Shown: piece after piece, positions 49,826 through 58,415 of the stretch
Layout of the letters: each line of letters starts with the position of its first letter
Numbering within the stretch: position 1 is the stretch's first letter
Assembly: GCF_027925025.1 (NCBI RefSeq)
Contig: NZ_AP027058.1
Span: forward strand, 1-64,000
DNA: 64,000 bases
Direction: 5' to 3'
Origin: Limnohabitans sp. MORI2
Lineage (GTDB): Bacteria; Pseudomonadota; Gammaproteobacteria; Burkholderiales; Burkholderiaceae_C
Notes under the pieces: generated by a model
Seen by the model: only the letters and a program-made list of their open reading frames with translations
The model's database searches: none
What the model was told of the DNA's origin: nothing
Made by a program: the position numbers and the translations under genes

Positions 49826-52585
49826 ATGATTTCAAAAGCCGTTCCCCCCATGAAGCTGTCTGGCCTTGAGCCTGTCTCCATCGGCGAGGGCTCCTTGTTT
49901 GTCAACGTGGGCGAGCGCACCAACGTGACGGGCTCCAAAGCGTTTGCCCGCATGATTTTGAACGGCCAATACGAAGAGGCTTTGGCCGTGGCGCGTCAGC
50001 AGGTCGAAAACGGCGCACAGGTGATTGACGTCAACATGGACGAAGCCATGCTCGACAGCCAAGCTGCCATGGTGCGCTTTTTGAACCTCATGGCGGGCGA
50101 GCCCGACATTGCGCGTGTGCCTGTGATGGTGGACTCCAGCAAGTGGGACGTGATTGAAGCGGGCCTGCGTTGCATCCAAGGCAAGGGCATCGTCAACTCG
50201 ATCAGCATGAAAGAGGGCGTGGACGAGTTCAAGCGTCAAGCCAAGCTGGTCAAGCGCTACGGTGCAGCGGCCGTGGTGATGGCGTTTGACGAAAAAGGCC
50301 AAGCCGACACCTACGCCCGCAAGATTGAAATTTGCGAACGCGCCTACCGCGTGTTGGTGGATGAAGTGGGCTTCCCACCCGAAGACATCATCTTCGACCC
50401 CAACATCTTCGCTATTGCCACCGGCATTGAAGAGCATGACAACTACGCTGTGGACTTCATCGAAGCCACGCGTTGGATCAAGCAAAACCTGCCCGGCGCG
50501 AAGGTGAGCGGCGGTGTGTCCAACGTGTCGTTCAGCTTCCGCGGCAACGACCCTGTGCGCGAAGCCATTCACACCGTGTTCCTGTACCACGCCATCCAAG
50601 CGGGCATGGACATGGGCATCGTGAACGCGGGCATGGTGGGCGTGTATGACGATCTCGAGCCCACGCTGCGCGAGCGTGTGGAAGACGTGGTGCTGAACCG
50701 CATGCCGAAATACAAAGAGGGTGAGGCCCACCTCACGGCAGGCGAACGCCTGATCGAAGTGGCCGAAACCGCCAAAGGCGCGGCCAAAGACGACAGCCAA
50801 AAACTCGCGTGGCGCGGCACGCCCGAGCAACCCGTGGCGGTGGCCGAGCGCCTCTCGCACGCACTGGTGCACGGCATCACTGAGTTCATCAACGAAGACA
50901 CCGAAGAGGCGTATCGCGAGATCTTGGCCAAGGGCGGCCGCCCGCTGCACGTGATTGAAGGCCCCTTGATGGACGGCATGAACGTGGTCGGTGATTTGTT
51001 TGGCCAAGGCAAGATGTTCTTGCCGCAAGTGGTCAAGTCAGCCCGCGTGATGAAGCAAGCGGTGGCGCACCTTGTGCCCTACATCGAAGAAGAAAAACGC
51101 CAGCAAGCCGCAGCGGGCCAAGACGTGAAAGCCAAGGGCAAGATCGTCATGGCCACCGTCAAAGGCGACGTGCACGACATTGGCAAAAACATCGTCACCG
51201 TGGTCTTGCAGTGCAACAACTACGAAGTGGTGAACATGGGCGTGATGGTGCCTTGCCACGAAATTTTGGCCAAGGCCAAAGAAGAGGGCGCGGACATCAT
51301 TGGCCTGTCTGGCCTCATCACACCGAGCTTGGAAGAAATGCAATACGTCGCCGGCGAGATGCAAAAAGACGACTACTTCCGCAGCCGCCTCATGCCCCTG
51401 ATGATTGGCGGCGCGACCACCAGCCGCGTGCACACCGCCGTGAAGATTGCGCCGCATTACGACGGCCCCGTGGTGTACGTGCCCGATGCCTCGCGCAGCG
51501 TGAGCGTGGCGCAAGGTTTGTTGTCAGACCAAGCGGCCAAGTACATTGCCGAGTTGAATGCTGACTACGCCAAAGTGCGCGAGCAACACGCCAACAAAAA
51601 GCACACGCCTTTGGTGACCTTGGCCGAAGCCCGCACCAACGCCGCGCATGTGAGCTTTGACCACTACACACCCGCCAAGCCAAAGTTCATTGGCCGTCGC
51701 GTGTTCAAAAACTTCGACCTCGCCGAGTTGGAGAAATACATTGACTGGGCCCCGTTCTTCCAGACCTGGGATTTGGCAGGGCCTTTCCCCGCCATCCTCG
51801 ACGACGCGGTCGTGGGCGCGGAAGCCAAGAAGGTCTATGCCGACGGCCAAGCGATGCTGAAAAAAATCATCGCCAACCGCTGGCTCACCGCCAACGCGGT
51901 GGTGGGCTTGTACCCCGCGCAACGCGTGGGAGACGACATCGTGCTTTATGCCGACGAAACCCGCCAACAGCAAGTGATGACGTGGCATGGCTTGCGCCAG
52001 CAAACCGTCAAGCCCGAGCGCGATGGTGTGCAAAACCCCAACCGCTGCTTGTCTGATTTCGTGGCCGACCAAACTCAAGCGGCAGACTATGTGGGCCTGT
52101 TTGCCGTGACAGCAGGTCTCGGTGCAGAGAAGCAAGAAAAGCGCTTCATCGACGCGCACGACGACTACTCAGCCATCCTCTTCAAAGCCTTGGCCGACCG
52201 TTTGGCCGAAGCCTTTGCCGAGTGCATGCACCAGCGCGTGCGCACCGATTTGTGGGGCTACGCCGCAGATGAGGCGCTGAGCAACGAAGACCTCATCAAA
52301 GAAAAATACCAAGGCATTCGCCCCGCGCCTGGCTACCCTGCCTGCCCCGACCACAGTGCAAAGCAGGACATGTTTGCCGTGTTGCAGTGCGACGAAATCG
52401 ACATGGGCCTGACCAGCAGCTTGGCCATGACGCCCGCAGCCAGCGTGAGCGGCTTTTACTTGGCGCACCCCGAGGCCACCTACTTCAACGTGGGTCGCAT
52501 CGGCGAAGACCAAGTGCAAGACTTGGCGCAACGCCAAGGGGTGGCGGTGAAAGATTTAGAGCGATTGCTGGCGCCTAATTTGTAA
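49826..52585 (+). CDS. metH: Methionine synthase, folate/B12/activation half (split MetH)
   Basis: This is the C-terminal part of B12-dependent methionine synthase (919 residues). The pterin-binding domain begins [19 protein letters not shown]. The B12-binding module has the cobalt-ligating histidine in [17 protein letters not shown]. The SAM-dependent reactivation domain has [16 protein letters not shown]. It needs the separate homocysteine module encoded at 48228. Start: ATG 49826, seven bases after AGGTGAG; a GTG at 49814 lies inside the ribosome binding site and is rejected. It is controlled by the SAH riboswitch directly upstream and followed by a strong terminator. Confidence 0.95.
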   Translation: MISKAVPPMKLSGLEPVSIGEGSLFVNVGERTNVTGSKAFARMILNGQYEEALAVARQQVENGAQVIDVNMDEAMLDSQAAMVRFLNLMAGEPDIARVPVMVDSSKWDVIEAGLRCIQGKGIVNSISMKEGVDEFKRQAKLVKRYGAAAVVMAFDEKGQADTYARKIEICERAYRVLVDEVGFPPEDIIFDPNIFAIATGIEEHDNYAVDFIEATRWIKQNLPGAKVSGGVSNVSFSFRGNDPVREAIHTVFLYHAIQAGMDMGIVNAGMVGVYDDLEPTLRERVEDVVLNRMPKYKEGEAHLTAGERLIEVAETAKGAAKDDSQKLAWRGTPEQPVAVAERLSHALVHGITEFINEDTEEAYREILAKGGRPLHVIEGPLMDGMNVVGDLFGQGKMFLPQVVKSARVMKQAVAHLVPYIEEEKRQQAAAGQDVKAKGKIVMATVKGDVHDIGKNIVTVVLQCNNYEVVNMGVMVPCHEILAKAKEEGADIIGLSGLITPSLEEMQYVAGEMQKDDYFRSRLMPLMIGGATTSRVHTAVKIAPHYDGPVVYVPDASRSVSVAQGLLSDQAAKYIAELNADYAKVREQHANKKHTPLVTLAEARTNAAHVSFDHYTPAKPKFIGRRVFKNFDLAELEKYIDWAPFFQTWDLAGPFPAILDDAVVGAEAKKVYADGQAMLKKIIANRWLTANAVVGLYPAQRVGDDIVLYADETRQQQVMTWHGLRQQTVKPERDGVQNPNRCLSDFVADQTQAADYVGLFAVTAGLGAEKQEKRFIDAHDDYSAILFKALADRLAEAFAECMHQRVRTDLWGYAADEALSNEDLIKEKYQGIRPAPGYPACPDHSAKQDMFAVLQCDEIDMGLTSSLAMTPAASVSGFYLAHPEATYFNVGRIGEDQVQDLAQRQGVAVKDLERLLAPNL

Positions 52586-52590
52586 AAGCA

Positions 52591-52620
52591 AAAAGGCTCC
52601 GTGTGAACGGAGCCTTTTTT
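52591..52620. terminator. Bidirectional terminator between metH and nrsF
   Basis: AAAAGGCTCCGT (52591-52602) pairs with ACGGAGCCTTTT (52607-52618) over a GTGA loop, with T-runs in both directions. Confidence 0.95.
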
Positions 52621-52640
52621 GTTTGTGCGTGGTTCGCGGT

Positions 52641-53282
52641 TTACCAACGCAACAAGCGTGAGCCTAGCAACGCGCCAACACCAGTCATCACGGCGATGCC
52701 CGCCACATACCAAACTGCCACAAATGCATAGGCGGTTTCGGTGCAGTGCAGTGAATAGACCAAGCTCGCCATAGCGCCCGCCATCAAGCCAGCACTTGCG
52801 CCCGCGAATGCTGGGCGCGTAGGGGCCATGCCGCGCAGCATCCAGAGCAATGTAGCGAGCAGGGGCACAGACAGCGCCGCAATGCTGGCGCTGCACTCTT
52901 GCCACGAACGGCCAAGCATCAGCTGCATGCCCGTGTCCGCATCCACAGTGGCCACTTGCATCAACGCCAGCAGGGCTATGCCCGCAAGCGCTGCGACGAT
53001 GCCCCACATGCCTTTGCCAGCAGCAACGCCGGGGCGCGCCAAGTGCATCACCACTGGTGCTGCAAATACACACATGAGGGCCAACCACACCACCTTCACC
53101 CAAAACGCTGGGGTGTGAGCGAGGGTATTCAGCTCGGGGTTCAAGCCCCACAGCGTGAGCACCAGTGCCAAGCTGAGGGCAATGCCGGCAGCGGTGGCTT
53201 GTGCGCAGCGGCGCAAGGGCGAGGCAGTGGGAGTGGCGCTGGCTTCAGCAGCCAGCATGGCAATGAGATGGTTGGTTTTCAT
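52641..53282 (-). CDS. nrsF: Anti-sigma factor NrsF (DUF1109)
   Basis: This integral membrane anti-sigma factor of 213 residues has about six hydrophobic segments. The family is DUF1109, named NrsF in Caulobacter, where it holds SigF inactive. Two cysteines, Cys130 (SWQEC) and Cys180 (YSLHC), fall at positions equivalent to the two conserved cysteines required for metal/oxidant sensing in that family. It overlaps sigF by 4 bases. Copper or chromate stress is the expected signal; this is from family knowledge. Confidence 0.88.
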   Translation of the reverse strand: MKTNHLIAMLAAEASATPTASPLRRCAQATAAGIALSLALVLTLWGLNPELNTLAHTPAFWVKVVWLALMCVFAAPVVMHLARPGVAAGKGMWGIVAALAGIALLALMQVATVDADTGMQLMLGRSWQECSASIAALSVPLLATLLWMLRGMAPTRPAFAGASAGLMAGAMASLVYSLHCTETAYAFVAVWYVAGIAVMTGVGALLGSRLLRW

Positions 53283-53833
53283 GGGGTGACTCCAAATTTT
53301 TGAGCCAAGGCTTTGAGCCCGCGATGGATATTGACTTTGACAGCGGCTTCGGTTTGCCCTGTGAGTTGCGCGGATTCAGCAATCGACAGGCCATGCAGCT
53401 TGGTGTGTTCAATCGGCACACGTTGCTTGTCGGGCAGTTCAGACAACAGCTGGTGCACATCGCGCGAGGCATCGCTGGCTTGTGCGTCCTCGCTTGTCCA
53501 CAGCTGCTCTGCCCAATCGTCGATGTCGTCGTGCTTGCTTTCGCGGCGCGAATGGGCACGCAAGTGGTCAATCAACTTGTAGCGCGCAATCGCATACACC
53601 CAAGCCGTCAGCGGTTGGTCGCTTTGGTAGGTGTGTCGCTTTTGATGAATGGCCAACAAGGTTTCTTGCACGAGGTCCTCGACGTCTTGGGGCCGTGAAT
53701 ACAAACGACGCTTCAAAAACGCACGCAAATGCCCACTGATGGCAGACAGCGCTTTTTCGTAGCTGGGCGCATGGCCTGCTAACGCTTGCATCCATGTGGC
53801 GTGCAATGAGGTTTCTAAGGTTTGTATATCCAC
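53279..53833 (-). CDS. sigF: ECF sigma factor SigF
   Basis: This is an extracytoplasmic-function sigma factor of 184 residues. Region 2 reads LVQETLLAIHQKRHTYQSDQPLTAWVYAIARYKLIDHLR, and region 4 reads LPDKQRVPIEHTKLHGLSIAESAQLTGQTEAAVKVNIHRGL. The gene order with nrsF and the divergent bufA matches SigF systems. The start given is GTG at 53833; the matching SigF-type promoter lies only 12 bases upstream (53845-53870), so the message would be nearly leaderless. An alternative ATG at 53791 would remove 14 residues before region 2. Confidence 0.9.
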   Translation of the reverse strand: MDIQTLETSLHATWMQALAGHAPSYEKALSAISGHLRAFLKRRLYSRPQDVEDLVQETLLAIHQKRHTYQSDQPLTAWVYAIARYKLIDHLRAHSRRESKHDDIDDWAEQLWTSEDAQASDASRDVHQLLSELPDKQRVPIEHTKLHGLSIAESAQLTGQTEAAVKVNIHRGLKALAQKFGVTP

Positions 53834-53844
53834 GGTGACATCAG

Positions 53845-53870
53845 TTCGTCAGAGGACGATGAAAAGTTAC
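53845..53870 (-). promoter_or_regulatory. SigF-type promoter of sigF-nrsF
   Basis: On the minus strand GTAACT (53870-53865), 16 bases, then CGAA (53848-53845). This matches the SigF promoter pattern GTAACC-N16-CGAA, with one change in the -35 box. It predicts autoregulation. Confidence 0.7.
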
Positions 53871-53892
53871 AGAAAAAATTAAATAAATATCT

Positions 53893-53918
53893 GTAACCAA
53901 TTTGTTTGCGGCGGCGAA
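53893..53918 (+). promoter_or_regulatory. SigF-type promoter of the bufferin operon
   Basis: GTAACC (53893-53898), 16 bases, CGAA (53915-53918): an exact match to the SigF promoter pattern reported for Caulobacter. It points toward bufA with a leader of roughly 50 bases. A second copy with the same spacing faces sigF. Confidence 0.8.
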
Positions 53919-53973
53919 TTACCCAAAGACCGCTGGTCATGATTATCAACTCACCTTTCAAAGGACTCTCATC

Positions 53974-54219
53974 ATGAAAAAACAACAATTCCTCTCATTG
54001 GCTTTGGGCTCTGCCTTTGCTGTGGCCGCCATCAGCCCCGCTATCGCAGCCAACCCATTTGAGGCTAGCAAGCTCGACAGCGGCTACCAATTGGCCCAAG
54101 CCGACATGAAGCAAAAAGACGGCAAATGCGGCGAAGCCAAGTGCGGTGCTGACAAGAAAAAAGAAGCCTCATGTGGCGCAGACAAAAAGAAAGATGCTTC
54201 TTGCGGCGGTAAGAAGTAA
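53974..54219 (+). CDS. bufA: Bufferin/HvfA-type copper-binding RiPP precursor
   Basis: This is a small exported peptide of 81 residues. The signal peptide (KKQQFLSLALGSAFAVAAISPAIA) is cleaved near residue 25. The mature C-terminal part is Lys/Gly/Cys-rich with four cysteines at 52, 57, 67 and 77: DGKCGEAKCGADK, EASCGADKKK and DASCGG. In HvfA/BufA peptides, cysteines in EGKCG-type motifs are converted by the MNIO enzyme into oxazolone/thioamide-type groups that bind copper. The start at 53974 has an AAAGGA site. It is first in a SigF-controlled operon with bufB, bufC and doxX. The last two cysteines sit in a duplicated ADKKK(E/D)ASCG unit. Confidence 0.88.
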   Translation: MKKQQFLSLALGSAFAVAAISPAIAANPFEASKLDSGYQLAQADMKQKDGKCGEAKCGADKKKEASCGADKKKDASCGGKK

Positions 54220-54249
54220 TTCAAGCAACTCGCGTGGAGTGACGCCATC

Positions 54250-55095
54250 ATGAACCGACCCCTCTCAGGCGCAGGCCTTGGCTTTCGCCGTGAATTGATA
54301 GAGCCGCTGAAACACGGCGTGCCAAACGTCATCGACTTCTTTGAAGTCGCGCCCGAAAACTGGGCTGGCTTGGGAGGCCGGTCGGCCAAAGATTTGCGTC
54401 ACTTCACCGAGCGCTACCCGTTTGTATGCCACGGCTTGTCCCTCTCATTGGGTGGGCCTGCACCGCTGGACACACAACTGCTGCACAAAACCAAAGCCTT
54501 CATGAAGGCGCATGGCATGCAGCTCTTCACCGAGCATTTGTCTTGGTGTTCTGATGATGAATCGCACTTGTACGACTTGCTGCCCATCCCCTGCACCCAA
54601 GAGGCCGTGATGTGGACAGCCAAGCGCATCAAGCAAGCGCAAGACATTTTGGAAATGCGCATTGGCATTGAAAACGCATCCACCTACATCGCTCCACCCG
54701 GCGCTGACATGAGCGAAGCCGAATTTGTGGCGGCGGTGGTGAAAGAGGCCGACTGCCTGCTGCATTTGGATGTGAACAATATTTACGTCAACAGCCAAAA
54801 TTTTGGCTTTGATGCCTTGGACTACCTCAACACCTTGCCGCTCGAGCGCACGTGCTATGTGCATGTGGCAGGCCACTATGTAGAGCCCGATGGCCTGCTG
54901 ATCGACACACACGGCGCAGAGGTGATTGACCCTGTGTGGCATTTGCTGCTGGCCGCGTATGAGCGCATCGGCGGCCATGTGCCCACTTGCTTAGAGCGAG
55001 ATTTCAATTTACCCGGCTTGAGCGAGTTGGCGGCCGAAGTCATGCAAATCGCACGGTTGCAGGCCCAAGCGCCACGCATGAAGAAGGTGGCGTGA
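54250..55095 (+). CDS. bufB: MNIO (DUF692) RiPP-modifying enzyme BufB/HvfB
   Basis: This multinuclear non-heme iron oxidative enzyme (281 residues) should modify cysteines of BufA. The TIM-barrel family motifs are intact: FFEVAPENW (residues 30-38), HGLSLSLGG with His61, TEHLSW with Glu95 and His96, GIENASTY with Glu141 and Asn142, LDVNN with Asp174, Asn176 and Asn177, HVAGH with His205 and His209, DTHG with Asp219 and His221, and CLERD with Glu249. These are the positions expected to hold the iron cluster. Start and stop fit the operon: 30 bases after bufA and overlapping bufC by one base. Confidence 0.93.
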   Translation: MNRPLSGAGLGFRRELIEPLKHGVPNVIDFFEVAPENWAGLGGRSAKDLRHFTERYPFVCHGLSLSLGGPAPLDTQLLHKTKAFMKAHGMQLFTEHLSWCSDDESHLYDLLPIPCTQEAVMWTAKRIKQAQDILEMRIGIENASTYIAPPGADMSEAEFVAAVVKEADCLLHLDVNNIYVNSQNFGFDALDYLNTLPLERTCYVHVAGHYVEPDGLLIDTHGAEVIDPVWHLLLAAYERIGGHVPTCLERDFNLPGLSELAAEVMQIARLQAQAPRMKKVA

Positions 55096-55835
55096 TGACG
55101 GCGATGTTTCAAAGCTTTCAGCAAGACATGGCGCGCCACGTGCGTGACCCGCATCACACGATGCGCCCAGCAGGCGTGCCCGTGCGGCGCATGTCGGTGT
55201 ACAACGAGATGCTGTTCAACAACGTGTGCGGCTTCATCGACACCTGCATGCCGCTGAGTCGTAAGTTGCTGGGTGACACCGCATGGCGACGTTTGTGCCG
55301 TACTTTTTACCGCGATTGGCCTTTGCACACGCCATGGTTTCGCGACATACCGCGTGAGTTTGTGCGCTATTTGCAAGAGGGCAGCCCCAAGCAACCGCTG
55401 CTGCGCTGGTTGCCTGACTTGGCGCATTACGAGTGGGCCGAGCTGGCGGTGGATGTGATGGACGTGACGCGCCCAGCGGCCAACCCACAAGGCGACCTGA
55501 TGGCAAACACCGTGGTGCTCAACCCTGCACGCATGGACTTGCACTACGACTGGGCGGTGCATCGCATTGGCGAGCAACACAAACCACGCAAACCTTTGGA
55601 CACGCATTTGGTGGTGTACCGCGATGCAGACGATGCGGTGCAGTTCACCGAAGTGAATGCCGCCACCGCACATGTGCTCGCGCTGCTAGACGTGCAGCCC
55701 ATGACCGGTACACAAGCGATGCAGCACATCGCCGAACAAATGCAACACCCGCAGCCTGAACAACTGGTGGCGTTTGGTACCAGCTTGCTCAAGCAACTTC
55801 AAGAACAAGACATTATTTTGGGAACGCTGCCATGA
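55095..55835 (+). CDS. bufC: BufC/HvfC partner protein (DUF2063)
   Basis: This is the partner protein of the MNIO enzyme (246 residues). The N-terminal DUF2063 domain (MARHVRDPHHTMRPAGVPVRRMSVYNEMLFNNV, LPDLAHYEW) is thought to present the precursor peptide, and the C-terminal half is a winged-helix-like or RRE-like domain. The start at 55095 overlaps the bufB stop (TGATG); upstream in-frame sequence overlaps bufB without homology. It is coupled to doxX by ATGA. Confidence 0.9.
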   Translation: MTAMFQSFQQDMARHVRDPHHTMRPAGVPVRRMSVYNEMLFNNVCGFIDTCMPLSRKLLGDTAWRRLCRTFYRDWPLHTPWFRDIPREFVRYLQEGSPKQPLLRWLPDLAHYEWAELAVDVMDVTRPAANPQGDLMANTVVLNPARMDLHYDWAVHRIGEQHKPRKPLDTHLVVYRDADDAVQFTEVNAATAHVLALLDVQPMTGTQAMQHIAEQMQHPQPEQLVAFGTSLLKQLQEQDIILGTLP

Positions 55836-56407
55836 GCCACAGCATCCATCACGTGTGTATGAAAACACGCCTCAATCAATACCTCGGCACATTCGACGCG
55901 TTGGGTTTGTGGCTAGGTCTGCTCAGCTTGCGTTTGATCTTGGGTTGGGACTTTTTTGAATCCGGTTTAGAAAAATTCAACGGCGAAAACTGGTTTGCAG
56001 ATATTCAAGATCAGTTCCCGTTTCCCTTCAACCTCGTGCCGCCCAACATCAGCTGGCAAATGGCCATGTGGTTTGAGTTGCTTGGTGGCATTGCTTTTGT
56101 CATCGGGTTTGGCACGCGCTTTTTCTCGGTGTCGTTGCTGGTGCTGAGTGTGGTGGCCATAGCCAGCGTGCACTGGCCCGAGGCATGGAGCACTTGGCGC
56201 GAGCTGGCGCAAGGTTATGTGTTCACCGACAAAGGTTTTGGCAACTTCAAGTACCCCGTGGTGCTGATGGGCATGTTGTGGACCTTGTTGTGGATGGGGC
56301 CTGGCCGGTTGTCGTTTGACTATGTGTTGCGCAGCCGCTGTGCTAACCACAACGCTGCTACACCCACCACGCTGGCCGCCAGCATGACCCACAAGCCCAC
56401 GGTGTAA
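55832..56407 (+). CDS. DoxX-family membrane protein of the bufferin operon
   Basis: This is a membrane protein of 191 residues with four hydrophobic segments and the DoxX motifs LRLILGWDFFESGLEKFNGENW and FELLGGIAFVIGFGTRFFSV. DoxX proteins close many HvfA/BufA operons (HvfD); their role may be redox or export support. It is coupled to bufC by an ATGA overlap. Its last 88 bases overlap the convergent MFS gene, a long overlap that may mean the true ends of one protein are shorter in function. Confidence 0.85.
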   Translation: MSHSIHHVCMKTRLNQYLGTFDALGLWLGLLSLRLILGWDFFESGLEKFNGENWFADIQDQFPFPFNLVPPNISWQMAMWFELLGGIAFVIGFGTRFFSVSLLVLSVVAIASVHWPEAWSTWRELAQGYVFTDKGFGNFKYPVVLMGMLWTLLWMGPGRLSFDYVLRSRCANHNAATPTTLAASMTHKPTV

Positions 56408-57513
56408 CCGACCTCGGCAGACCACAGCAGCCCCATCAACCATGGGGCTGCGGCCCGGGCCAATGCCATGGGCAAGCCCAGCAAGCCGTTCAAGCTGCCC
56501 ATGTGTTCACGGCTCACGTATTGCGCCATGACCGTGCCTTTGACGATGGTGAGCATGCCGTTCCCCAAACCATAAAACACCACAAAAAGCACGCCCCACA
56601 GTCCGTGGCCAGCGCCAATGAGCAGCGTTAAAAAGCCTAGTGGAATGAGCACCGTCACCCAACGGTTGGTGGCGTGCACGTCTACGCGGTGTTCGGCCAT
56701 ATACAAGCCCAAACGGCCCATCACTTGCAGCACACCAATGCTGGCCGGTACGGCAATCGCCCATGATTCGGCCATGCCACTTTCGCGCAGCAAGCTCACC
56801 ATGTGGGCGGGCAGGGCGGACGTGACGCCCATGAGCAACACCACAAATGTGGCCAGCAGCCAAAACTGTGGCTGGCGCACGAAGTGCCAAAACGTGGCGC
56901 TGTCGGTTTGTGTGGATGCCAGCACGGCGCGTTGCGGTGCATCGCGTAACAACAGCCAATGCACGGGTGCACATACCAGCAAGTGCATGGCGGCCAACAC
57001 GCACAGGGCATCGCGCCAGCCTAGCGCATCAATGAGCCACGCCACGAGCGGAATAAACACGGTGCTGGCTAGGCCACCTAAAAACGTGAGGATGATGATG
57101 GCGCGTCTGAAGTGCTGCGGAAATCGTCGCGTCAGCACTGCAAACGCAGGCGGGTACAACGTGCCCGCCAAGCCCACACCCAATACAGCCCACACCGCAT
57201 AAAACTCAAGCACTGTCGTGATTTGGCTGTGCAGCACAAACGCCAATGCCACCAGCAGTGAGCCAACTGTCATCACTGTGCGTTCATGCCCGCGATCAAT
57301 CCAGCGACCCACTGGGAAAGCCAACACGCCTTCGGCCAACAACATCAAGCTAAAGCCCAAAGACGATTCAGCCCGGTTCATGCCCAAGGCTTGTTCGAGC
57401 GGCTCCATGAACAAAGCGAATCCGTAAAACACACTTCCCCAACTGATGAGTTGCAGTAGCGAAAGCGCCCAAACAAAGCGTGCGTCACGCGGATGGAAAT
57501 GGTTTTGAGACAT
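56320..57513 (-). CDS. Major facilitator superfamily transporter
   Basis: This is a 12-segment MFS transporter of 397 residues. The loop between segments 2 and 3 reads GRWIDRGHERTVMTVGSL, close to the MFS consensus, and the N-terminus LLQLISWGSVFYGFALFMEPLEQALG is typical of the monocarboxylate/oxalate-like group. The substrate is unknown. It lies between the complete bufferin operon and the diverged bufB-bufC pair, on the opposite strand. Its start is 177 bases from the start of the diverged MNIO gene, so they have back-to-back promoters. Confidence 0.85.
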   Translation of the reverse strand: MSQNHFHPRDARFVWALSLLQLISWGSVFYGFALFMEPLEQALGMNRAESSLGFSLMLLAEGVLAFPVGRWIDRGHERTVMTVGSLLVALAFVLHSQITTVLEFYAVWAVLGVGLAGTLYPPAFAVLTRRFPQHFRRAIIILTFLGGLASTVFIPLVAWLIDALGWRDALCVLAAMHLLVCAPVHWLLLRDAPQRAVLASTQTDSATFWHFVRQPQFWLLATFVVLLMGVTSALPAHMVSLLRESGMAESWAIAVPASIGVLQVMGRLGLYMAEHRVDVHATNRWVTVLIPLGFLTLLIGAGHGLWGVLFVVFYGLGNGMLTIVKGTVMAQYVSREHMGSLNGLLGLPMALARAAAPWLMGLLWSAEVGYTVGLWVMLAASVVGVAALWLAQRLRNT

Positions 57514-57689
57514 GGGTTGTCAATGATACGCAGCCTCAATTTTTAGATTGACGCCTACGCGATTTGTGAGGTTTTGGGGCTGTTATCAAAAAGGTGGTGA
57601 TTTGCAAATTCGTTTGTTCATGTTCTCAGAAGCTCTGCCGAATACGAGGCCTGGAGCCATCGATTGGCACTTTGTATGAAAGCGACCTT

Positions 57690-58415
57690 ATGAAACATCA
57701 CATCCTTCAAGGCGCAGGTTTGGCCTTGCGACCTGCGCTGCTGGCACCGCTGAAAAGCCGTGCCCCTGACAACTTGCAGTTTTTAGAACTCACGCCACCC
57801 GATTGGATCGGTATTGGTGGCACGGCGGGTAAAGATTTACAGCAACTCACGCAGCATTACCCCGGCGTGTGTTTGAGTCAGAGCCTGTCACTGGGTGGTC
57901 CAGGGGTTTTGGACAAAGCTGTTTTACGTGATCTGCGCAGCTTCATTGTTGAACATAGTATCCAGGTGTTTTCTGAAGCCTTGGCTTGGAGCGCGGACGA
58001 CGCGCCCTTGTTCATCAACTTGCCCATTCCCAGTACGCGCCAAGCAGTGCAGTGGACGGTGTCACGCATTACCCAAGTGCAAGAAGCGTTGGGTTTGCGC
58101 ATTGGTATTCGAAATGTGATGCACCACATGGCTCCCACTTTGGTGGAGATGAATGAAGCAGAGTTCATTTCTGAAGTTGTCAGCGCCTCAGGCTGCAGTC
58201 TGCATTTGGACTTGCATGCATTGGCGGCCAACGGCTTGCATTTTGGTTTTGATCCACATGCGTTTTTGCGCGCTTTGCCCTTGAGCAGCATTGACTACGT
58301 GCGCGTGGGGCGCGAGTACCCCTTGTTGGGCGATGTGTTGGCGCGCACCCATCGACGCGTGGCACGTTGTGTGGACGATGTGAAACAACTCAACTTGGAG
58401 GCTCTGACATGCTGA
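57690..58415 (+). CDS. Degenerate MNIO (DUF692) paralogue, probable pseudoenzyme
   Basis: There are 241 residues, aligning almost without gaps to BufB of this window. The fold motifs persist (LQFLELTPPDWIGIGG, SLSLGGPGVLD, LPIPSTRQAVQWTVSRITQVQ, LRIGI, LHLDL, FGFDPHAFLRALPL). Most metal ligands are changed: BufB His61 is Leu62 here, His96 is Ala97, Glu141 is Arg141, Asn176 and Asn177 are His and Ala, His205 is Arg and His209 is Glu, Asp219 is Arg. The segment holding Glu249 is missing because the protein ends early. The frame is intact and overlaps the next gene by 7 bases. A GTG at 57594 would add 32 residues with four cysteines. Confidence 0.8.
   Translation: MKHHILQGAGLALRPALLAPLKSRAPDNLQFLELTPPDWIGIGGTAGKDLQQLTQHYPGVCLSQSLSLGGPGVLDKAVLRDLRSFIVEHSIQVFSEALAWSADDAPLFINLPIPSTRQAVQWTVSRITQVQEALGLRIGIRNVMHHMAPTLVEMNEAEFISEVVSASGCSLHLDLHALAANGLHFGFDPHAFLRALPLSSIDYVRVGREYPLLGDVLARTHRRVARCVDDVKQLNLEALTC

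Noticed and set aside
49832..51028. Long open frame (398 codons) on the minus strand opposite metH
   Set aside because: Antisense shadow of the folate-binding region; His/Val-rich translation with no recognisable domain.
56320..56407. Frameshift causing the 88-base overlap between doxX and the MFS gene
   Set aside because: Both frames remain open, and both C-termini are plausible tails; nothing shows a broken gene.
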